Shown one piece after another: positions 1 through 13,054 of a DNA stretch of 64,000 nt. The stretch is taken from positions 2,852,001 through 2,916,000 of the forward strand of contig NC_080075.1 of the NCBI RefSeq assembly GCF_949987535.1, in the 5' to 3' direction. Each line of letters begins with the position of its first letter. The first letter of the stretch is position 1. The notes under the pieces are model-generated. The model did not search any database. It worked only from the letters and a program-made list of their open reading frames with translations, and had not been told where the DNA came from. The stretch comes from Balaenoptera acutorostrata. Lineage: Eukaryota > Chordata > Mammalia > Artiodactyla > Balaenopteridae. Made by a program: the position numbers and the translations under genes.

Positions 1-200
1 CTTCATCGCGGTGCGCGGGCCTCTCACTGTCGCGGCCTCTCTTGTTGCGGAGCACAGGCTCCAGACGCGCAGGCTCAGTAGTTGTGGCTCACGGGCCCAG
101 TTGCTCCGCGGCATGTGGGATCTTCCCAGACCAGGGCTCGAACCCATGTCGCCTGCGTTGGCAGGCAGACTCTCAACCACTGCGCCACCATGGAAGCCCC
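1..200 (-). mobile_element. CHR SINE, cut by the window edge
   Basis: This minus-strand copy has its head at the right (GGAAGCCCC near 192-200) and its 3' part missing to the left of the window. It carries the long-tail subfamily sequence CTTCATCGCGGTGCGCGGGC. Confidence 0.9.
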
Positions 201-538
201 AGGTTTTATGCTTCTTGATCTTGGAAAGTTTCTGTCCGTTTTTGCCAGGAGGGTGAAGGGAGAGAGGAGCCTTGGAGAGAAAAGGGACGGGAGAGGCTTT
301 GCCTTTCTCTTGGACGGTCGATTCCTGTGCTGGCTGCGAAGGAAGAGCTGTGAGGAGAGGAGGCGAGCCGCCCCAGGAGGCAGCACAACGCGGGCGGAGG
401 AGCACAGGCCGTGGAGTCAACCTCGCCTGGTCTGAGTCCTGTCCACACCGTGACCTCCGATGTTGAGCACATCGCTGACCCTCGGGCTTTGGTTCCTACC
501 TGGGCGACCACCGCTGCTGCTTCTGTTTATTCCCATCG

Positions 539-1010
539 TTACTAACCCGGATTCTTGGCCTCCTTAATCAATAGAAATTGACGAGAGGCCAGACAGGAAA
601 GTCGGGCAAGGCTTTATTGGGGCCCCTGCTGCAGCACGGGGGGGGGGGGGGGGGGAGGGGGGCGGGGGGAGAGTGAGAGCAAACAACAGGTTCCCCTGCT
701 TGCTCCCTCCCTGAGATGGGGACGAGCTGGTGAGGGTAGGGGTGGGTCCAGGGGTCGGGCCAGAGGGCTGGCTTAGGCGTTTCGCCCACCCCTTAGGTGT
801 TGCTGTGTGCAGGGGGCATGCACAGTACTCTGCTTTTGTTCCTGACACCCTGTTTTTGCTCCAGGCTCCTCAAAAGTGGCAGTTGGGGTTTTCTGGTCTC
901 TTTGTATCTTTTGGGTCCAGAATTTGCCCGGACTGCGCATGCACGCAGTTATTTTTAGTTCCATACAGTTTCTTTGTATTTTGTTGGTCAAGGAGAGGTG
1001 TGTCCGTGTG
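539..1010 (-). mobile_element. Solo ERV LTR-like sequence
   Basis: On the minus strand it shows an AATAAAG signal (613-618), a downstream segment ending in GGGTTAGTAAC like the 3' ends of ERV LTRs, and an upstream U3-like part with a GCATGCGCAG motif. A G/C homopolymer occupies about 638-661. The left edge is fair and the right edge uncertain. No internal retroviral genes are nearby. Confidence 0.5.
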
Positions 1011-1523
1011 CAAGCACTGCAGCACCGCAGCAAAGGGTCCCGGGTCCCAGCCTGTCTCACTATCACACTTCTCATACCGCCATCGCCACATCCTCAGTTG
1101 CATTGACTTCAGCCTACTGAGGCTTGGCCTCTGTCCCCCTGAAATACATTTCAGAAGCCGCCAACCATCTCCACGCGGCCTCAGCCCGCCATCACTCCCG
1201 GCCACGACTCTCAGGGATAAGTCAGTCACTGGTGTACCGCCCTCTCTCCTGGTCCCCCATCGCTGCTGGACAGCCCTCCTCAGTCCTGTGCCTCCTCCTC
1301 TGCCTGCCCCGCAAACCCTGGAGCCTCCTGGAACTTGACCTTTGATCCACTCCTCACAACCCACACCCTCTCTTGGGTGACTTACTGTGTTTTTTAACTG
1401 CCATTTAGCCTCCCATCCACATCACCTGCTTTCACCTCCCCCAAGCGTTCATACAAATTTGGAAAATATTTCTATTTGGATGGCTGTCCCCAAAGTGCTT
1501 CAGCTTCAATAGGTTAAAACCCA

Positions 1524-1652
1524 GGAATTCCCTGGCGGTCCAGTGGTTAGGACTCCCCGCTTTCACTGCTGAGGGCTCGGGTTCAATCCCTGGTGAGGGA
1601 ACTAAGATCCTGAAAGCCACAAGGCCAAAAAAAAAAAAAAAAAAAAAAAAAA
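1524..1652 (+). mobile_element. Short CHR/tRNA-type SINE
   Basis: It starts GGAATTCCCTGGCGGTCCAG, has the B-box-like GGTTCAATCCC, and ends in a 26-nt A-run. It is the short-bodied type (about 100 bp plus tail). Flanks GTTAAAAC and GTCAAAAC may be a decayed target duplication. Confidence 0.85.
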
Positions 1653-2228
1653 GTCAAAACTACATTCATCCCCAACCAAAACTTGCATTTCCTATTTTCC
1701 TGATACTGGTACCTTCCAATTTTCCAAGCCAAAGAAATTATCTTAGACTCAACCTCAGTATTATCATTTCTACTGAGTCGACATCTTTAAAATTCTTGAA
1801 GCTGACACCCTCCCCCCACCCCAGTTACTCCCACCCTTGCTCATCACACACTTTCTACCGCGCGGCCGCCACCTGTCGCAGGTTGGGTTTCCCAGGAGCA
1901 GAGTGTGGGCTTTGTGAGGAAGTGCCCCCCCTCCACAGGAAGTGGGGAAACAGGACAGGGAAGGGGAGGGCTGAGCCAGGACGTAGTTTCAGGTCAAGTC
2001 CCAGCCACAGCCTGATCCCGCAGGGATGCGCGTGAGTGTAGACTTTGCCTCTGGTTACCAGACTTGCAGGAGGGGGCTGGGCTTCCACACCCTCCCCACT
2101 CCGGGGAATCCACACAGAAGCACTAAAAGGGATCCAAAGGGACCCCAGGGCGTCCGAGCAGAGGGTCTCCTGCACCTGCTAGATGAGCCACTGGTAGACT
2201 TCTACACCTGAGCCAGAGTTGTGTGGCC

Positions 2229-2549
2229 CAGGGGTCCCCATCCTGTCTGCAGCCCACCGGGCCGCACAGCAGGAGGTGAGCCACAGGCGAGCGAAGCTTC
2301 TTCTGTATTTACAGCCGCTCCCCATCGCTCACGTTACCACCTGAGCTCCACCTCCTGTCAGCATTATGGTGAGTCGTATAATGATTTCATTATATATTAC
2401 AATGTCATAATAATAGAAATAAAGTGCACAATAAATGTCATGCACTTGAATCATCCTGAAACCATCCCCCGCCCCCAACCCCCTGGTCCATGGAAAAATC
2501 GTCTTTCACAAAACTGGTCCCTGGTGCCGAAAAGGTTGGGGACCATTGA
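2229..2549. mobile_element. MER1-like (hAT-Charlie) nonautonomous DNA transposon
   Basis: The terminal motif CAGGGGTCCCCATCC at the left matches, inverted, GGTTGGGGACC at the right. The interior GGGCCGCACAGCAGGAGGTG and TGGTCCATGGAAAAATCGTC is familiar from MER1-type elements. The family name is from memory. Confidence 0.7.
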
Positions 2550-2899
2550 TGGTGCCAATCAAAGAGCTGAGCAGGGCAGGCGCCACTTCAGCCTTTTCAG
2601 AGGCCTCCAGTGTCCCAGCAGCACCCTCTGGGAACTGGCTTCCTTCCCCATCTTAATAGGAATCAGAAGTAGACAAGGGGAGGACTCGTGTTAAAATCCA
2701 ACATCCCCTCCTGAACATGTGCGCGGCACACCGGCTCATTAAAGGCTCTGAAACATCCTGCAGTAAAGAAGCCTATGAACCTTGCTTAACCTGGGAATGA
2801 CCCACCTTCTCTGACCTCGGCCTTGCACGCTAGCTCTCTGGTGTCTTGTGTGAGACCCTGTTACACACTGCCGTCTGCAGACCTCGTGGGAGATGCTAG

Positions 2900-3104
2900 C
2901 CCACAGGATAAAGCTCCCTGACAGGGCACACGAGGTTCTCCATGGCCTGGCCACACCTCCACACCCTCATCCCTGGCTCTGCTAATGCTTGACCTGCCAC
3001 AGGGGCCTCGGTGGCCCATTCATGTCGGCCAACTGGCCACCTCGTGCCTGTCTGTCAAGGCTCAGATCCAATGACATCCCTTCCAGAAGCCTTCCCAGGA
3101 CCCT
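2900..3104 (+). mobile_element. L2 LINE fragment (probable)
   Basis: It resembles the L2 3' region: GGTTCTCCATGGCCTGGCCA followed by CCTTCCAGAAGCCTTCCC. It is old and diverged. Confidence 0.45.
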
Positions 3105-3527
3105 ATCTCAGTCAGTCAGTCAGTGTTCTCCAGAAATAAATCTCCAGAGATTTATTATAAAAAATTGGCTCGTGTGATTTTGGAGACCAAGAAGTCCCAA
3201 GCTCTGCAGGGTGAGTCGACAAGCTAGACCCCCAGGAGAGCCTGTGCTTCAGTTCTAGTCCAAAAGCAGGAAAAATACCGATGTCCCAGCTTGAAGGTCA
3301 TCACGCAAAAAGAATTCTCTCTTACGCAGGGTAGGATCAGCCTTTTTGTTCTCTGCAGACCTTCAGTGGCTTGGGTGGGATCTACCCCCATTAGGGAGGG
3401 CAATCTGCTGTACTCTACAGATTCACATGCTAATCACACCCAAAAACACCTTCACAAAAGTCCCCAGAATAACGTTTAACCAAATATCTGGGTACCCCGT
3501 GGCCCTGCCAACTTGACACACAAAATT
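3105..3527 (-). mobile_element. MLT2-type ERVL solo LTR
   Basis: Read on the minus strand it runs from TTAATTTTGTGTGTCAAGTT, through TATTTTTCCTGC-type sequence, to CCAATTTTTTATAATAAATC and TCTGGAGAACACTGAC. This matches the typical ERVL MLT2 LTR layout. A TCAG tandem repeat abuts it at 3107-3123. Confidence 0.65.
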
Positions 3528-3609
3528 AATCATTAGAGACCCTCAGGTTGGGCTAAGTGCTTTTCTTGTGTTCCCATCACTTTCTACACTTGCACTTTTC
3601 CGTAATCTT

Positions 3610-4190
3610 TTTTAACCATCTTTGTTTATAAGTGTACAGTTCAGTAGTGTTAAGTATATTCACTGTTGTACAACAGATCTCCAGAACATTTTCTTCTTGC
3701 ACAACTGAAACTCTATACTCATTAAACAACAACTCCCTGCTCCCTTCTCTTCTCAGCCCCCAGCACCCACCCTTCTACTTTCTGTCTCTATAAATTTGAC
3801 TCCTCTAAGTCCCTCATATAAATGGAATCATGCGGTATTTGTCCTTTTGTGACTGGCTTATTTCACTCAGCATAATGTCCTCAAGGTTCATCCGTGTTGG
3901 ATCCTGTGATGAACAGGATTCCCTTCCTTTTTAAGACTGAATAATCTTCCGTCATTTGTATCGACCATGTTTTATTTATCTACTCCTCCACTGATGAATA
4001 CTTGGGCTGCTGCCATCTCTTGGCTGTTGTGAATTACTTTGCTATAAACATGCAAGTGCAAATGTTTCTTTGTGACTCTGCTTTCACCTCTTATGAATAT
4101 ATACCCAGGGGTGGGATACACTTTCTATATCTTAACCCTGACCCTATGGTATTGGGATTTCGTCTCTACCAAGCTGGCAACCTCCCTTCC
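3610..4190 (-). mobile_element. L1 3' fragment
   Basis: It contains reverse-strand L1 3' hallmarks: CTCATATAAATGGAATCATG, TGGCTTATTTCACTCAGCAT and TATATACCCAGG. Ancient and interrupted by small indels; no frame is open. Confidence 0.75.
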
Positions 4191-4199
4191 GGTCTTGCT

Positions 4200-5010
4200 A
4201 GACATTAAGCTCTGGGAGCAATGGCCCGAGCTTTATTCATCTCAGTGGCTTGGTGAGGATGACTCACTCAGCAAACAGCAAGTTCCTGCCTGATAACTTC
4301 CTCTTGCACATCCTCTTCCATCCAATTGCTCTGAGAAGGATGTCATCTGAGCTTTTAATATCAAAACAGTGCCAAGTTCCAGGCACAACTTTTTCATTTC
4401 AAAGATTAGAATTCTGGGTAATTAGGGAAAAAAGATTCTAACTCAAGCCAGGAGTAAGAGATAAGGGCTATTAAGTTGTGCTCCAAACGAATCATTGAGA
4501 AAGCAATGTTACACGTGACACTTAGTTTTCTTTGAAAACTTGCTCTAAATGTGACAGCATTGATCTTTGATAATACTCTTTCTAGAGTGATAATTTGTGT
4601 TTATTTTTAAAAGTTACCCTTTTAAACTTTACCTCAAAGGTAATACCAGGAAATTATGCTAATGTCCTTTAATTTTGTCTACAGTTTAAGATATATTGGG
4701 TGTCAGACTGCCTTAATTTTAGGATCAGTTTTACTGACTGAAGTGAATGAGTTTAAATATCTATAGTGATGATATTAATGTGCATGTTTGTCCCCATAGA
4801 GGCACATTTGGAATTCTTTTATGTTGGTTCACATTACTGCTTGCCCCCCAGCCTGCCCTGCCCTTTACATTTCATGAGGATTTAATAAACAAGCCATGGG
4901 TTCAGGGCCAAAATGGTGAACGTTTTGTAAATGATGAAATGGAACTTGGAAATATTAAAATAAAACCCTTCTAGGTACTGGTCCTGTGACGTCTTACCTG
5001 AGGTTGGTTT
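4200..5010. other. Unassigned intergenic DNA
   Basis: This is AT-rich sequence between the L1 fragment and the next SINE. No coding region or clear repeat is recognised. Confidence 0.4.
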
Positions 5011-5383
5011 AACATGCAGCGTGTCAGGGCTTCCCTGGTGGCGCAGTGGTTGGGAATCCGCCTGCCAGTGCAGGGGACACGGGTTCGAGCCCTGGTCTGG
5101 GAAGATCCCACATGCCGCAGAGCAACTAAGCCTGTGCACCACAACTACTGAGCCTGTGCTCTAGAGCCCACGAGCCACAACTACTGAGCCCACGTGCCAC
5201 AACTACTGAAGCCCACGTGCCTAGAGCCTGTGCTCCCCAACAAGAGAAGTCACCGCAGTGAGAAGCCCGTGCACCGCAACGAAGAGTAGCCCCCGCTCGC
5301 CACAACTAGAGAAAGCCCACGCAGCAATGAAGACCCAACACAGCCAAAAATAAATAAGTAAATAAATAAACATGCAGCATGTC
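5011..5383 (+). mobile_element. CHR SINE, long-bodied type, with target duplication
   Basis: The body runs from GGGCTTCCCTGGTGGCGCAG (5027) to the CAGCCAAAAATAAATAAG tail. It has reiterated CCACAACTACTGAGCCC segments. The flanks AACATGCAGCGTGTC and AACATGCAGCATGTC (5011 and about 5369) form a target-site duplication with one mismatch. Confidence 0.92.
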
Positions 5384-5384
5384 G

Positions 5385-7260
5385 CTTCCTGAGATACGCA
5401 AGCGTATTCATCACCTAAATTTTCTAAATGCTCACCTCCTGCCTTTAGCTTTGTAGCGCTGTTAACTTTTGTCTAAAAGGATCACTCATTTCACTGCTCC
5501 TCACCTAAGCCTCTCAGCATTTCTTTCCACCTGTGTGGATGCCAGCATCACAGAAGCACAAGCCGATACAAGAAGATGTGCGTCCCACACTCCGCCCTCG
5601 GGCTCCCGGTGCCAAGAAAGCCTCCTGGTCTTAGTAAGACCATCCAAAGTGCTGGTTTCAGACACCAGCATCAACTCGCAGGGTAATACACGACATGTCC
5701 CAGAGGTGAGCGGTGAGAACAGACTTCAAAAGGCCTTGCCCTCCTACATCTGCTGCCAGGTAGTTGACTGCCATTCAGAGCAGTGTCTGCTGAGGACTGG
5801 CCTGCCAGCCACGTTCCGTTAAAGTGGCCGTGGCCCTGCCGTGGATTCACGCAGTCTAACATTCAGCTTAACCCTCTCCTCTCCATCTGTCGAGACCGGC
5901 CCTGGACTCTCCAGATGCCAAGAGGAGAAAATCATTCACCCTGCAGTTATTCGGGGTTATTTCCCTTCCTGGGGCAGGTGCCTGCTTATCACGAGTACCG
6001 TGGAAGGGGGTCGACAGGCCAGGATGCTAGAAGGTGAAGGGTTCGCCATAAAGCTACCCCGGGTCTCCTTCCAGCTGACAAGCTGCTTGCACGGGGGGAC
6101 AAAGCCCTCCTGCTCGCCTGTCCTTGCTGGTCCGGCCTCTCCGCCCCCAAATCACAGACTCTGCTTTCAGCTTCGCCGGGGGTAGAGCGTAGTCCGGGGT
6201 CCATCCGCTACCTCCCAGCCTGGGAACCGCCAGGCTCCTGGTGTTCCTCTCCCCTGGAATGTGCCTTCCCCTGGGTTAACTTGGCCTCGGGCCCCGTGGC
6301 AGGGACCAGGCAGGAGAAGGCTTGTCCTCCTGGCAGAGCTGCTGGGGAGGCCCCGCGAGCCTCGCTGAGTAACCTGCTCCAGGGAAAAGCGCAGCCCGGG
6401 CTCTTCCAGGCGGCTCCAGACTCCAGGGGAGGCCAGAACAGACCTGAGATGCTGCAGGGTAGATTTTTTTATCCCCGCTCTGCCTCCTCTTTCTGAGACA
6501 AAGAGCCTTGATAGGCATTAAACAATAATATCACATGATTTGCTAGCGTCCTGAGCAGGCCTCTGTAAGCGCGGACCAAGGGCCATCAAACCTGGTTAGG
6601 CCCACACACAGCTGCGTTAACCACTCCATTCAACAGAGATGCAAAGTTCACCATGAACTTGCGGCTGATCCAAACTGCCAGGTCCCGGTCCCCTTCCCCT
6701 TCCCTCGGCTGCTATCTTGCTGGGCTTAGTGTCCTGGCCTCGCTTGGAATGGCTGGAGCTGAGTGTGAAGCTAAGGGGTAGGGAGATTTGGGGGTAACTT
6801 CAGCTTCTTCCCCGGAAACCATCCCAACTGCCAGGCGTCACTGGTGGACAGTGGCCTTATTTGCCAACGTCAATTAAGCAGCCAAAGCAGCCACCTCCAG
6901 CTTCCCCAGCGGAAGCTCCCTGTCACCTGTTCTCACCACCTTCCCTCCTTCCTTCCCTCACTTCCATCTCTCTGTCTTTCCTGCCAACACTGTCCCTCCG
7001 TGCATCCTTCCCAGGAGGCCCCTGCGGCCCCTTCACTATGTCCCAAGGCCTTTCCTGCCACCATCTCCAGCTGTTTTCTGGCCCCATCAGGAGGGGCCCC
7101 CCCGTGACGGCGGCTGCCGCGGGCTCCCACCCGCGCTCTGCTCCCCCCACCCCACCGTGGATGCAGAGCCCACCTCACACCGCCTCTCCTCCTGGGGTTT
7201 CAGGGGGAGAGGGGAAGCCAGGAATCTGCACAGACCGAGTCTGAATCTCAAGCCGAATCC
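5385..7260. other. Unassigned intergenic DNA
   Basis: No repeat family or gene can be named here. C/T-rich stretches near 6940-7000 are low complexity. The ORFs at 5841, 6281 and 6861 look random. Confidence 0.4.
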
Positions 7261-7264
7261 GGCC

Positions 7265-7905
7265 TCTGTATCCTGACACCGAATTAATTTTTGGAGACAG
7301 AGTTTTGGGTGAAGTAGTAAAAAGTAGCTTTATTGCTTTGCCAGGCAAAAGGGGCCACAGTGGGCTAATGCCCTCAAAATTGTGTGTCCCGCCCTGGAGG
7401 GAGTGGTGAGGAGTTTCATAGTAATGGTTCAAAGAGGGCGTGGTCAGCTCATGGACACTCTTCTGATTGGCTGGTGGTGAGGTAATCGGGAGTGGGCATC
7501 AACAACCCTCTGGTTCCAACTGGTCTGGGGTCTCCGTGCTTGTGAGCAGCAGACAGTTAACGTCTCCCACCTGGAGGGGGTTTCAGTGTCTGCAAAACAG
7601 CTCAAAGATACTGTTGTGTGCATCCCTTGAGGGGAACCAGGACCCTGGCCCAAGGCTGCACTATTGTTTCCTGACTGCTCCTCTATTGTCTCTGCGTCCC
7701 TTCCCTTCCCTGATTAGTAACTGTTTGAACCTGCCCATTGGAACTCAGGAAGGTCCTGGAGGCTGAATGAAGCCTATTTCCTGTAATCAAGAAATGGGGG
7801 ACATGGAAAGGCTTTCGTGCCCAGGAGCCCACAGGGTCCTGGTCCTGCTCTGTATCAAATCCACACCCACCTCATCTTTCTCTACAAAACATTCCGCCAC
7901 ATCAG
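7265..7905 (-). mobile_element. ERV LTR-like sequence
   Basis: On the minus strand there is GCAATAAAGCTACTTTTTAC, followed by CACCCAAAACTCTGTCTCC, which is typical of R-U5 in class I ERV LTRs. The U3 part extends to the right with an unclear edge. No gag, pol or env is seen. Confidence 0.5.
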
Positions 7906-8299
7906 CAGTCAAAAACAAACAAACAAACAAAAATATTTGTTGTAACGGTGATGATGAATCAGGGATGTCAAGTTGACGTCCATCGACCCTCCGCCTGATC
8001 AGCTCTGCTCCAGCAAAGAGACGTGTCCTCTGTGTGCGCCCCGTGCCTGTGAGCAAGAGAGATCTGTCCAAAATAAGCCACTACTTCTCTCTGCAGCCCC
8101 AGCTGGCTGTGGAGGGTGTCCATCTCATAAGCACAGGCTGTCACTCTGCCAGTGAACGGTGCTGGTCCCAATCCCAGTCAGGAAGGGCTCTCAGACCCCC
8201 TGCTGGGCCCCCATGGTCGCCTCTGGCCAGGTGTGGCTGGCCACGGTCAAGGGAAGTACCAGTTTATCACTCTGGTCCACCTTTGGGAATGTTTATACA

Positions 8300-8627
8300 T
8301 CAGTAAGATGAGCCGCACGACAGGCCCATGATAGGAGACAAGGTGCTGAGGCCAGGAATACGACTTTATTCGGAAAGTCGACAGACCGAGAAGATCGCAG
8401 ACTAGTGTCTCAGATAAACCATCTTATGGGGGTCTGGATGCCAGTTTCTTTTATAGAATCAGCGATGGGGAGGAGATGAGGAAGTAAAGTAAAAGGGCCA
8501 TAAGTCTTGCAAAACACCTCCTGGAATGACCAGCCTCAGGGAGGGGATGTGTTAATGTCTTCTTTTCTGCAGGCATTCACAGGAGGGCTGGGTTCCCTGA
8601 GGCAGCCTATTATGTATGATTATAATA
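8300..8627 (-). mobile_element. ERV LTR-like sequence with TATA box and poly(A) signal
   Basis: On the minus strand a TATAAAA (8455-8449) is followed about 80 nt later by GAATAAAGTCG (signal at 8370-8365) and a pyrimidine-rich U5-like segment. The spacing fits a retroviral promoter and short R region. Edges are approximate and no internal genes adjoin. Confidence 0.55.
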
Positions 8628-8629
8628 AC

Positions 8630-11600
8630 AAAAGCAACGAAAAGCAAAGGTTAAAGTGAAAGAAACAGATCCAAGGTGGAGTCCCATTTAGCTCTTCCCT
8701 GTTACAAGTGAAGGAAGAGAATACAGCGCTTTTCCTTCTGAGTGATTCTGCCTGAAAACAGTCTGGGGGATGGAGGTGAGCGGTTTGCTCCTCTCTGGGC
8801 CGTGTCCCGGGCCTGCTCGTCAAAGGCGCTCCTCCAGGGTCGGGGCCCCTCTTCAAAGCTCCAGCAGAGTCGCTGTTGGTAAATAGGCCACTGATTTCAA
8901 GAAGACGCTCCCACAGACGGTCTGCAACCCAGGCTCGGACAGTTATGGAGGAGGGAACCTGGCTGATTTCTGTGGGAGGGAGAATTTGTTTTGTGTGTCC
9001 CCATTTGTGTAGATGGAGTTTGCTGAAAGCGTTTAATAGGAAATCAAAATGCCCCAAGTGTTATTTAAAGACACGAATAAGGCCAGTAGGGGGTGAGGGC
9101 AGGAGTGGGTCAGGAGGGACCCCCCTCCGCCCCTGGGGAAGAGCAGGAATACCATCCCCAGAGCGGCCACGCTGACCCCTGTAGCCTCCTTTTCAGCGTC
9201 CGTACCTGCAGATGCTACACCCCTGGGCTTCCTCCAGGTCATGCAGGAAGCGTGATTACAAGTCCTCGTGTGGCCATCTGGAAGGGCAGGCCCTTCTGCT
9301 CTGCTTAATTCAAGCTGTCTGCAAGTTGCATCTCAGCGCAGAGCCCTGGTAACTGAGCCGCCCAAAGGGACCACGGGCCTGATTTGTTTGCTGCAAAGAG
9401 GCCCATGTGAGCCTGTGTATGGCGGCCTTTTATTATTTGGGGCATTTTCAGGAAACCTGATGTGAATTCAGCAAATATTGAAATATAGAAACAAATGTCC
9501 CAATCCTGGCCCATCAGGCACCCCACACAGCCTCCCTAGGCCAGGTGCTTTATCTGGGTTATACAGGGTACACTGGAGTTTGCCGGGCAGAGCAGAGTGA
9601 GGAGAGGAGTTGCAGCAGGTCACAGGATGAAAGGCATCTTGCTCCCAGGCTGCAGGGGGACCTGTGGGCGGGGCCTCGAGACCGGCTCGCCAAGGTTCTC
9701 ATTCCCCACGCTCCGCTCCTGACCCGATAACTTTCCAAACACTTCTTACCTCTCAAGCATTTCCCTCAACTGATTTTAGCAAGTCCTGGGGACTCAAGGG
9801 ACCAACATCGATGTAGGGAAACAGACACGCCACAAAAAAAGGTGGGAGAGAGAGCTGAGTCCACAGAAGTTTAACAAGGTTGGGGAGCCCGGTTTTGGTG
9901 AGGCCACCTGCCATGTAAAAAAAGAGTTGCAAACTGCTGAAAAGAAGGGGAAAGAAAGAAAAGAGGGAAGGAAGAAGGAAAGGAAGGGAGGGAGGGCGGG
10001 GGGAAGGGGAAAGCACCTGAAGCCAGGGCAGCTAGATGAACGTTTTGGACATCTGGCGGTTAACTTGCCCCTGGTCCATCCCTGCAGGAGGCGCATGAAT
10101 AATCTGGTGCAGTTATAGAGTAATTGCTCAGCATCTAACTGTGCAGAAGTTTTCAAAAAATATTTGTGCAGTGAGGATGGCCCAGAATTTTAAAAGACGT
10201 TTTGAGGGACAAAGTACTGCCAGGAGAGGCTGAAGGTCAGATGATTTAGAAAATCTATTCCTTGTTTTTGAACAGTCCACTGTTGCAATGATGTAGAAAG
10301 AAGCCTGACTGTTCCAGAAAGCTCTGCCATGACTCTGGGGTCCGGTGTCAAAGCACTTTCTGAAATAGGTGGAAGATAGTCCTTAACTTGTTTTTCAGAG
10401 GAACGTAAATCAATTTAAAATACAGTTCTTCATCACACGCAAATCCACACCATGGTGAAGAACCATCCACGGGAGACATTCCAGAAATCTTTCAATTATT
10501 GATTAGCCATAACAGTGAGTTGAATAAAAACTAGATAATTAACCCTTTAAGGTAAGAAGTGAGGTGGTACATCCTTTGTCTCACACGTCAGGTGAGGTTG
10601 AGGGTGTCTGTTACCTGTGGCCATACCGCTCCGTCAGAGGTCCAGGCGCCCAGGCTCTTCCTGGCTAGACCACCAGGTTTTCTGTTAATGACCCTGATTT
10701 AGGGGGAAATAGTACAAAAGGACTTTGGTGACCAGGAAGAGAGATGTTGGGATTTTAAAGTTACAGGGTTGACTCATAAAGTTACTTCACAAAGAGTAAC
10801 TGCGATTTCAGTGTGGTTTAAAATCAACATTCTGAGAAATAAGTGAAGCATGAAAATCTCCTTTATCAAGGATGCCAGGAAGGACTGTCAGAAGACCCAA
10901 ACATGGTTCCTTTAAAACAGGATTTTGCCAGGTTTGCACAGACCTGGGACATTTATGTGTCCTTTAAATGGATTTTGGACTAACTGACAGGGAGAAAAAA
11001 CACAAAAAAACTGCTGGCAAGCAGAGAAGTGAATTGACTGCTACAGAAAAGGACTGGAATCAGAGACCAAACGATCCCAAAGAAAAAGCAAGAGGCAGAG
11101 TTTTTCTGGGCCCACAGTAGAAATAGTTTCATCTGAAACAGCCCAGCGTTTCCTGATCTGAAACAGACCCAAAGGAGCTGCGGTGGGAACGGCTGCCTTT
11201 CATTGGACGTTAAGCCACCGGACAGAACCGTTCCTACTGACTTAGCAAAGGCACCCTGGAAACTTGTGTCAGATACTCAAATATGCAGGAACCAACGATG
11301 GGAAAGTCCGGGATCCCAGAGCTGCTTGTGGATTTGACTCCAAGTCAGATGTGTTTGGAGGTTTTACACACTGTTTGCACCCAGTAAGTCAAAGTTTATG
11401 GAAAGGAGCACGAAGAAACGGGATGTGGAAACTCTGCATCTTGAGGAGGAACCAAGCATCTTCCCTCCAAACCAGAGCGTGAGGGGCAGGGGCAGGGTTT
11501 GTCTTTTGTGAGGGCTGAGCTTTTCCTGAACGTCCACCAGGCACAGGAACAACACTTGGGTCCTTCAGGAGAGAGCGATCGAGCCATTGTAACCAGACCA

Positions 11601-12730
11601 AGATCTTTCTGTGTGCTCTGTGAGCACCCTGCCTGCCGGCCGGCTCCCACACGGTCTCCTGCGCTTTCAGTAAGAGGGAGCGCAGGTGTCCTGAGCCCCC
11701 TCCCCTCCCCTCCCGGGAGCCCCGCCGGCCTTGTGATCTGAGACATTCCCTCCCTCTCCAATCACGAGGCAACTACGGATGATTACCTCTGAATCAGGGT
11801 CAAATCATCCACCGGCTTCCTGCCCAGGGTTGGAGTGGGCGGAACGAACTGCCTGTGAGAAATCCTCTCTGCAATGGGAGAAAAGTGTTCTGAAGATCTC
11901 CGCTGAGATGGCGGGGTAGGGTAACCAACCCTCTCCTCCTGGCGGTGGTGAGGGCCCGGGTACCCGTGGGTACCCACCACAGGGGTCTGCAGCAGGCCCA
12001 CCCTCCGGGCAGCTGACCCTCCTCTCAGGGCCGGGAAGAAAGAGTTCAGTTTCAGCATTTGTATCACTGAGAGGCGTCTGGAACTTCTTGCCCTGTAAGA
12101 TTTCTACCTTGTGCCTCCCTCACAACAAGTGTCCGACAGCCTAAGTGATACTTGCAGTTGGATCTGAGTCCCTGGGCCTGCTCTGTGATTAGTCTATCCT
12201 CATTCCCGCCCCCATAGAAGCTTCTGGTAAATTATTGAGTCCAGAGAGGGAGTCCCTGGCGGGTATTTCACCTCAAAGCATGATCAGTCATCCGCATTAC
12301 CTGGAGCGCTTTGTGCATACACAGAGCCGGCCTGAGAACGTTTTCTCCTGCCACGTTTCGGGCGATGCTAATACTTCTGGTTCCAGGTCACTTGAAGAAA
12401 CACTGGCCTACCCCACAGAGCCTTCCCTTTCTTTCCTGTTCTCCCTGAACCTCTCCCTGAAACCCCCAACAAGAGGGGAAGGAGCCACTAGGGCGGTGTT
12501 GGCTGGTGCAGGAATTTCAGGAGAATTGAAATAAACTAGAGGAACTTGGGTAACCCAGCCATATTGCCACTGGATCCCTCTCCCAGGAAATATAATTTCT
12601 TAATCTTTTTCCTTCTATGAACTAGACTTGTATCTGTAGCAGAGAATTTTTCCCTCAAAAAGACCATCTTTTATCTTTAGAATAGGATCTAAACTGTAAT
12701 CCTTCCTGAAGAGAATTGTGTTTCCTGCTT
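8630..12730. other. Unassigned intergenic DNA
   Basis: This 4.1-kb stretch has no gene or repeat family I can name, apart from a G/A-rich simple repeat at 9935-10015 (GGAAGAAGG-type units). ORFs on it are short and inconsistent. Confidence 0.4.
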
Positions 12731-12734
12731 TTTC

Positions 12735-13020
12735 TTTGTTGAGATATAATTGACTTACAACATTATATTACTTTCTGATGTGCAGCGTGATTTGAGATTT
12801 GTATATATTGTGAAATGACGAGCACAGTATGTTTAGCTAACATCTATCACCTCAAATTTTTTCTTGCAAACAGAACTTTTAAGATCTGCTCTGTTACAAC
12901 ATTCAAGTATACCATACAGTATTGTTAACTAGTCACCACGCTGTACATTAGATCCCCAGGACTTATCTTATAACTGAAAAAGAAGTTTGTACTGTGTAAC
13001 CACCTTCACATTTCCTTCTT
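12735..13020 (-). mobile_element. L1 3' UTR fragment
   Basis: It contains GTTGAGATATAATTGACTTA and TGTTAACTAGTCACCACGCT, familiar from old L1 3' UTRs in reverse orientation. Confidence 0.6.
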
Positions 13021-13054
13021 ATTCAGATTCATCTCTCCTTTACCCACAGAATAA

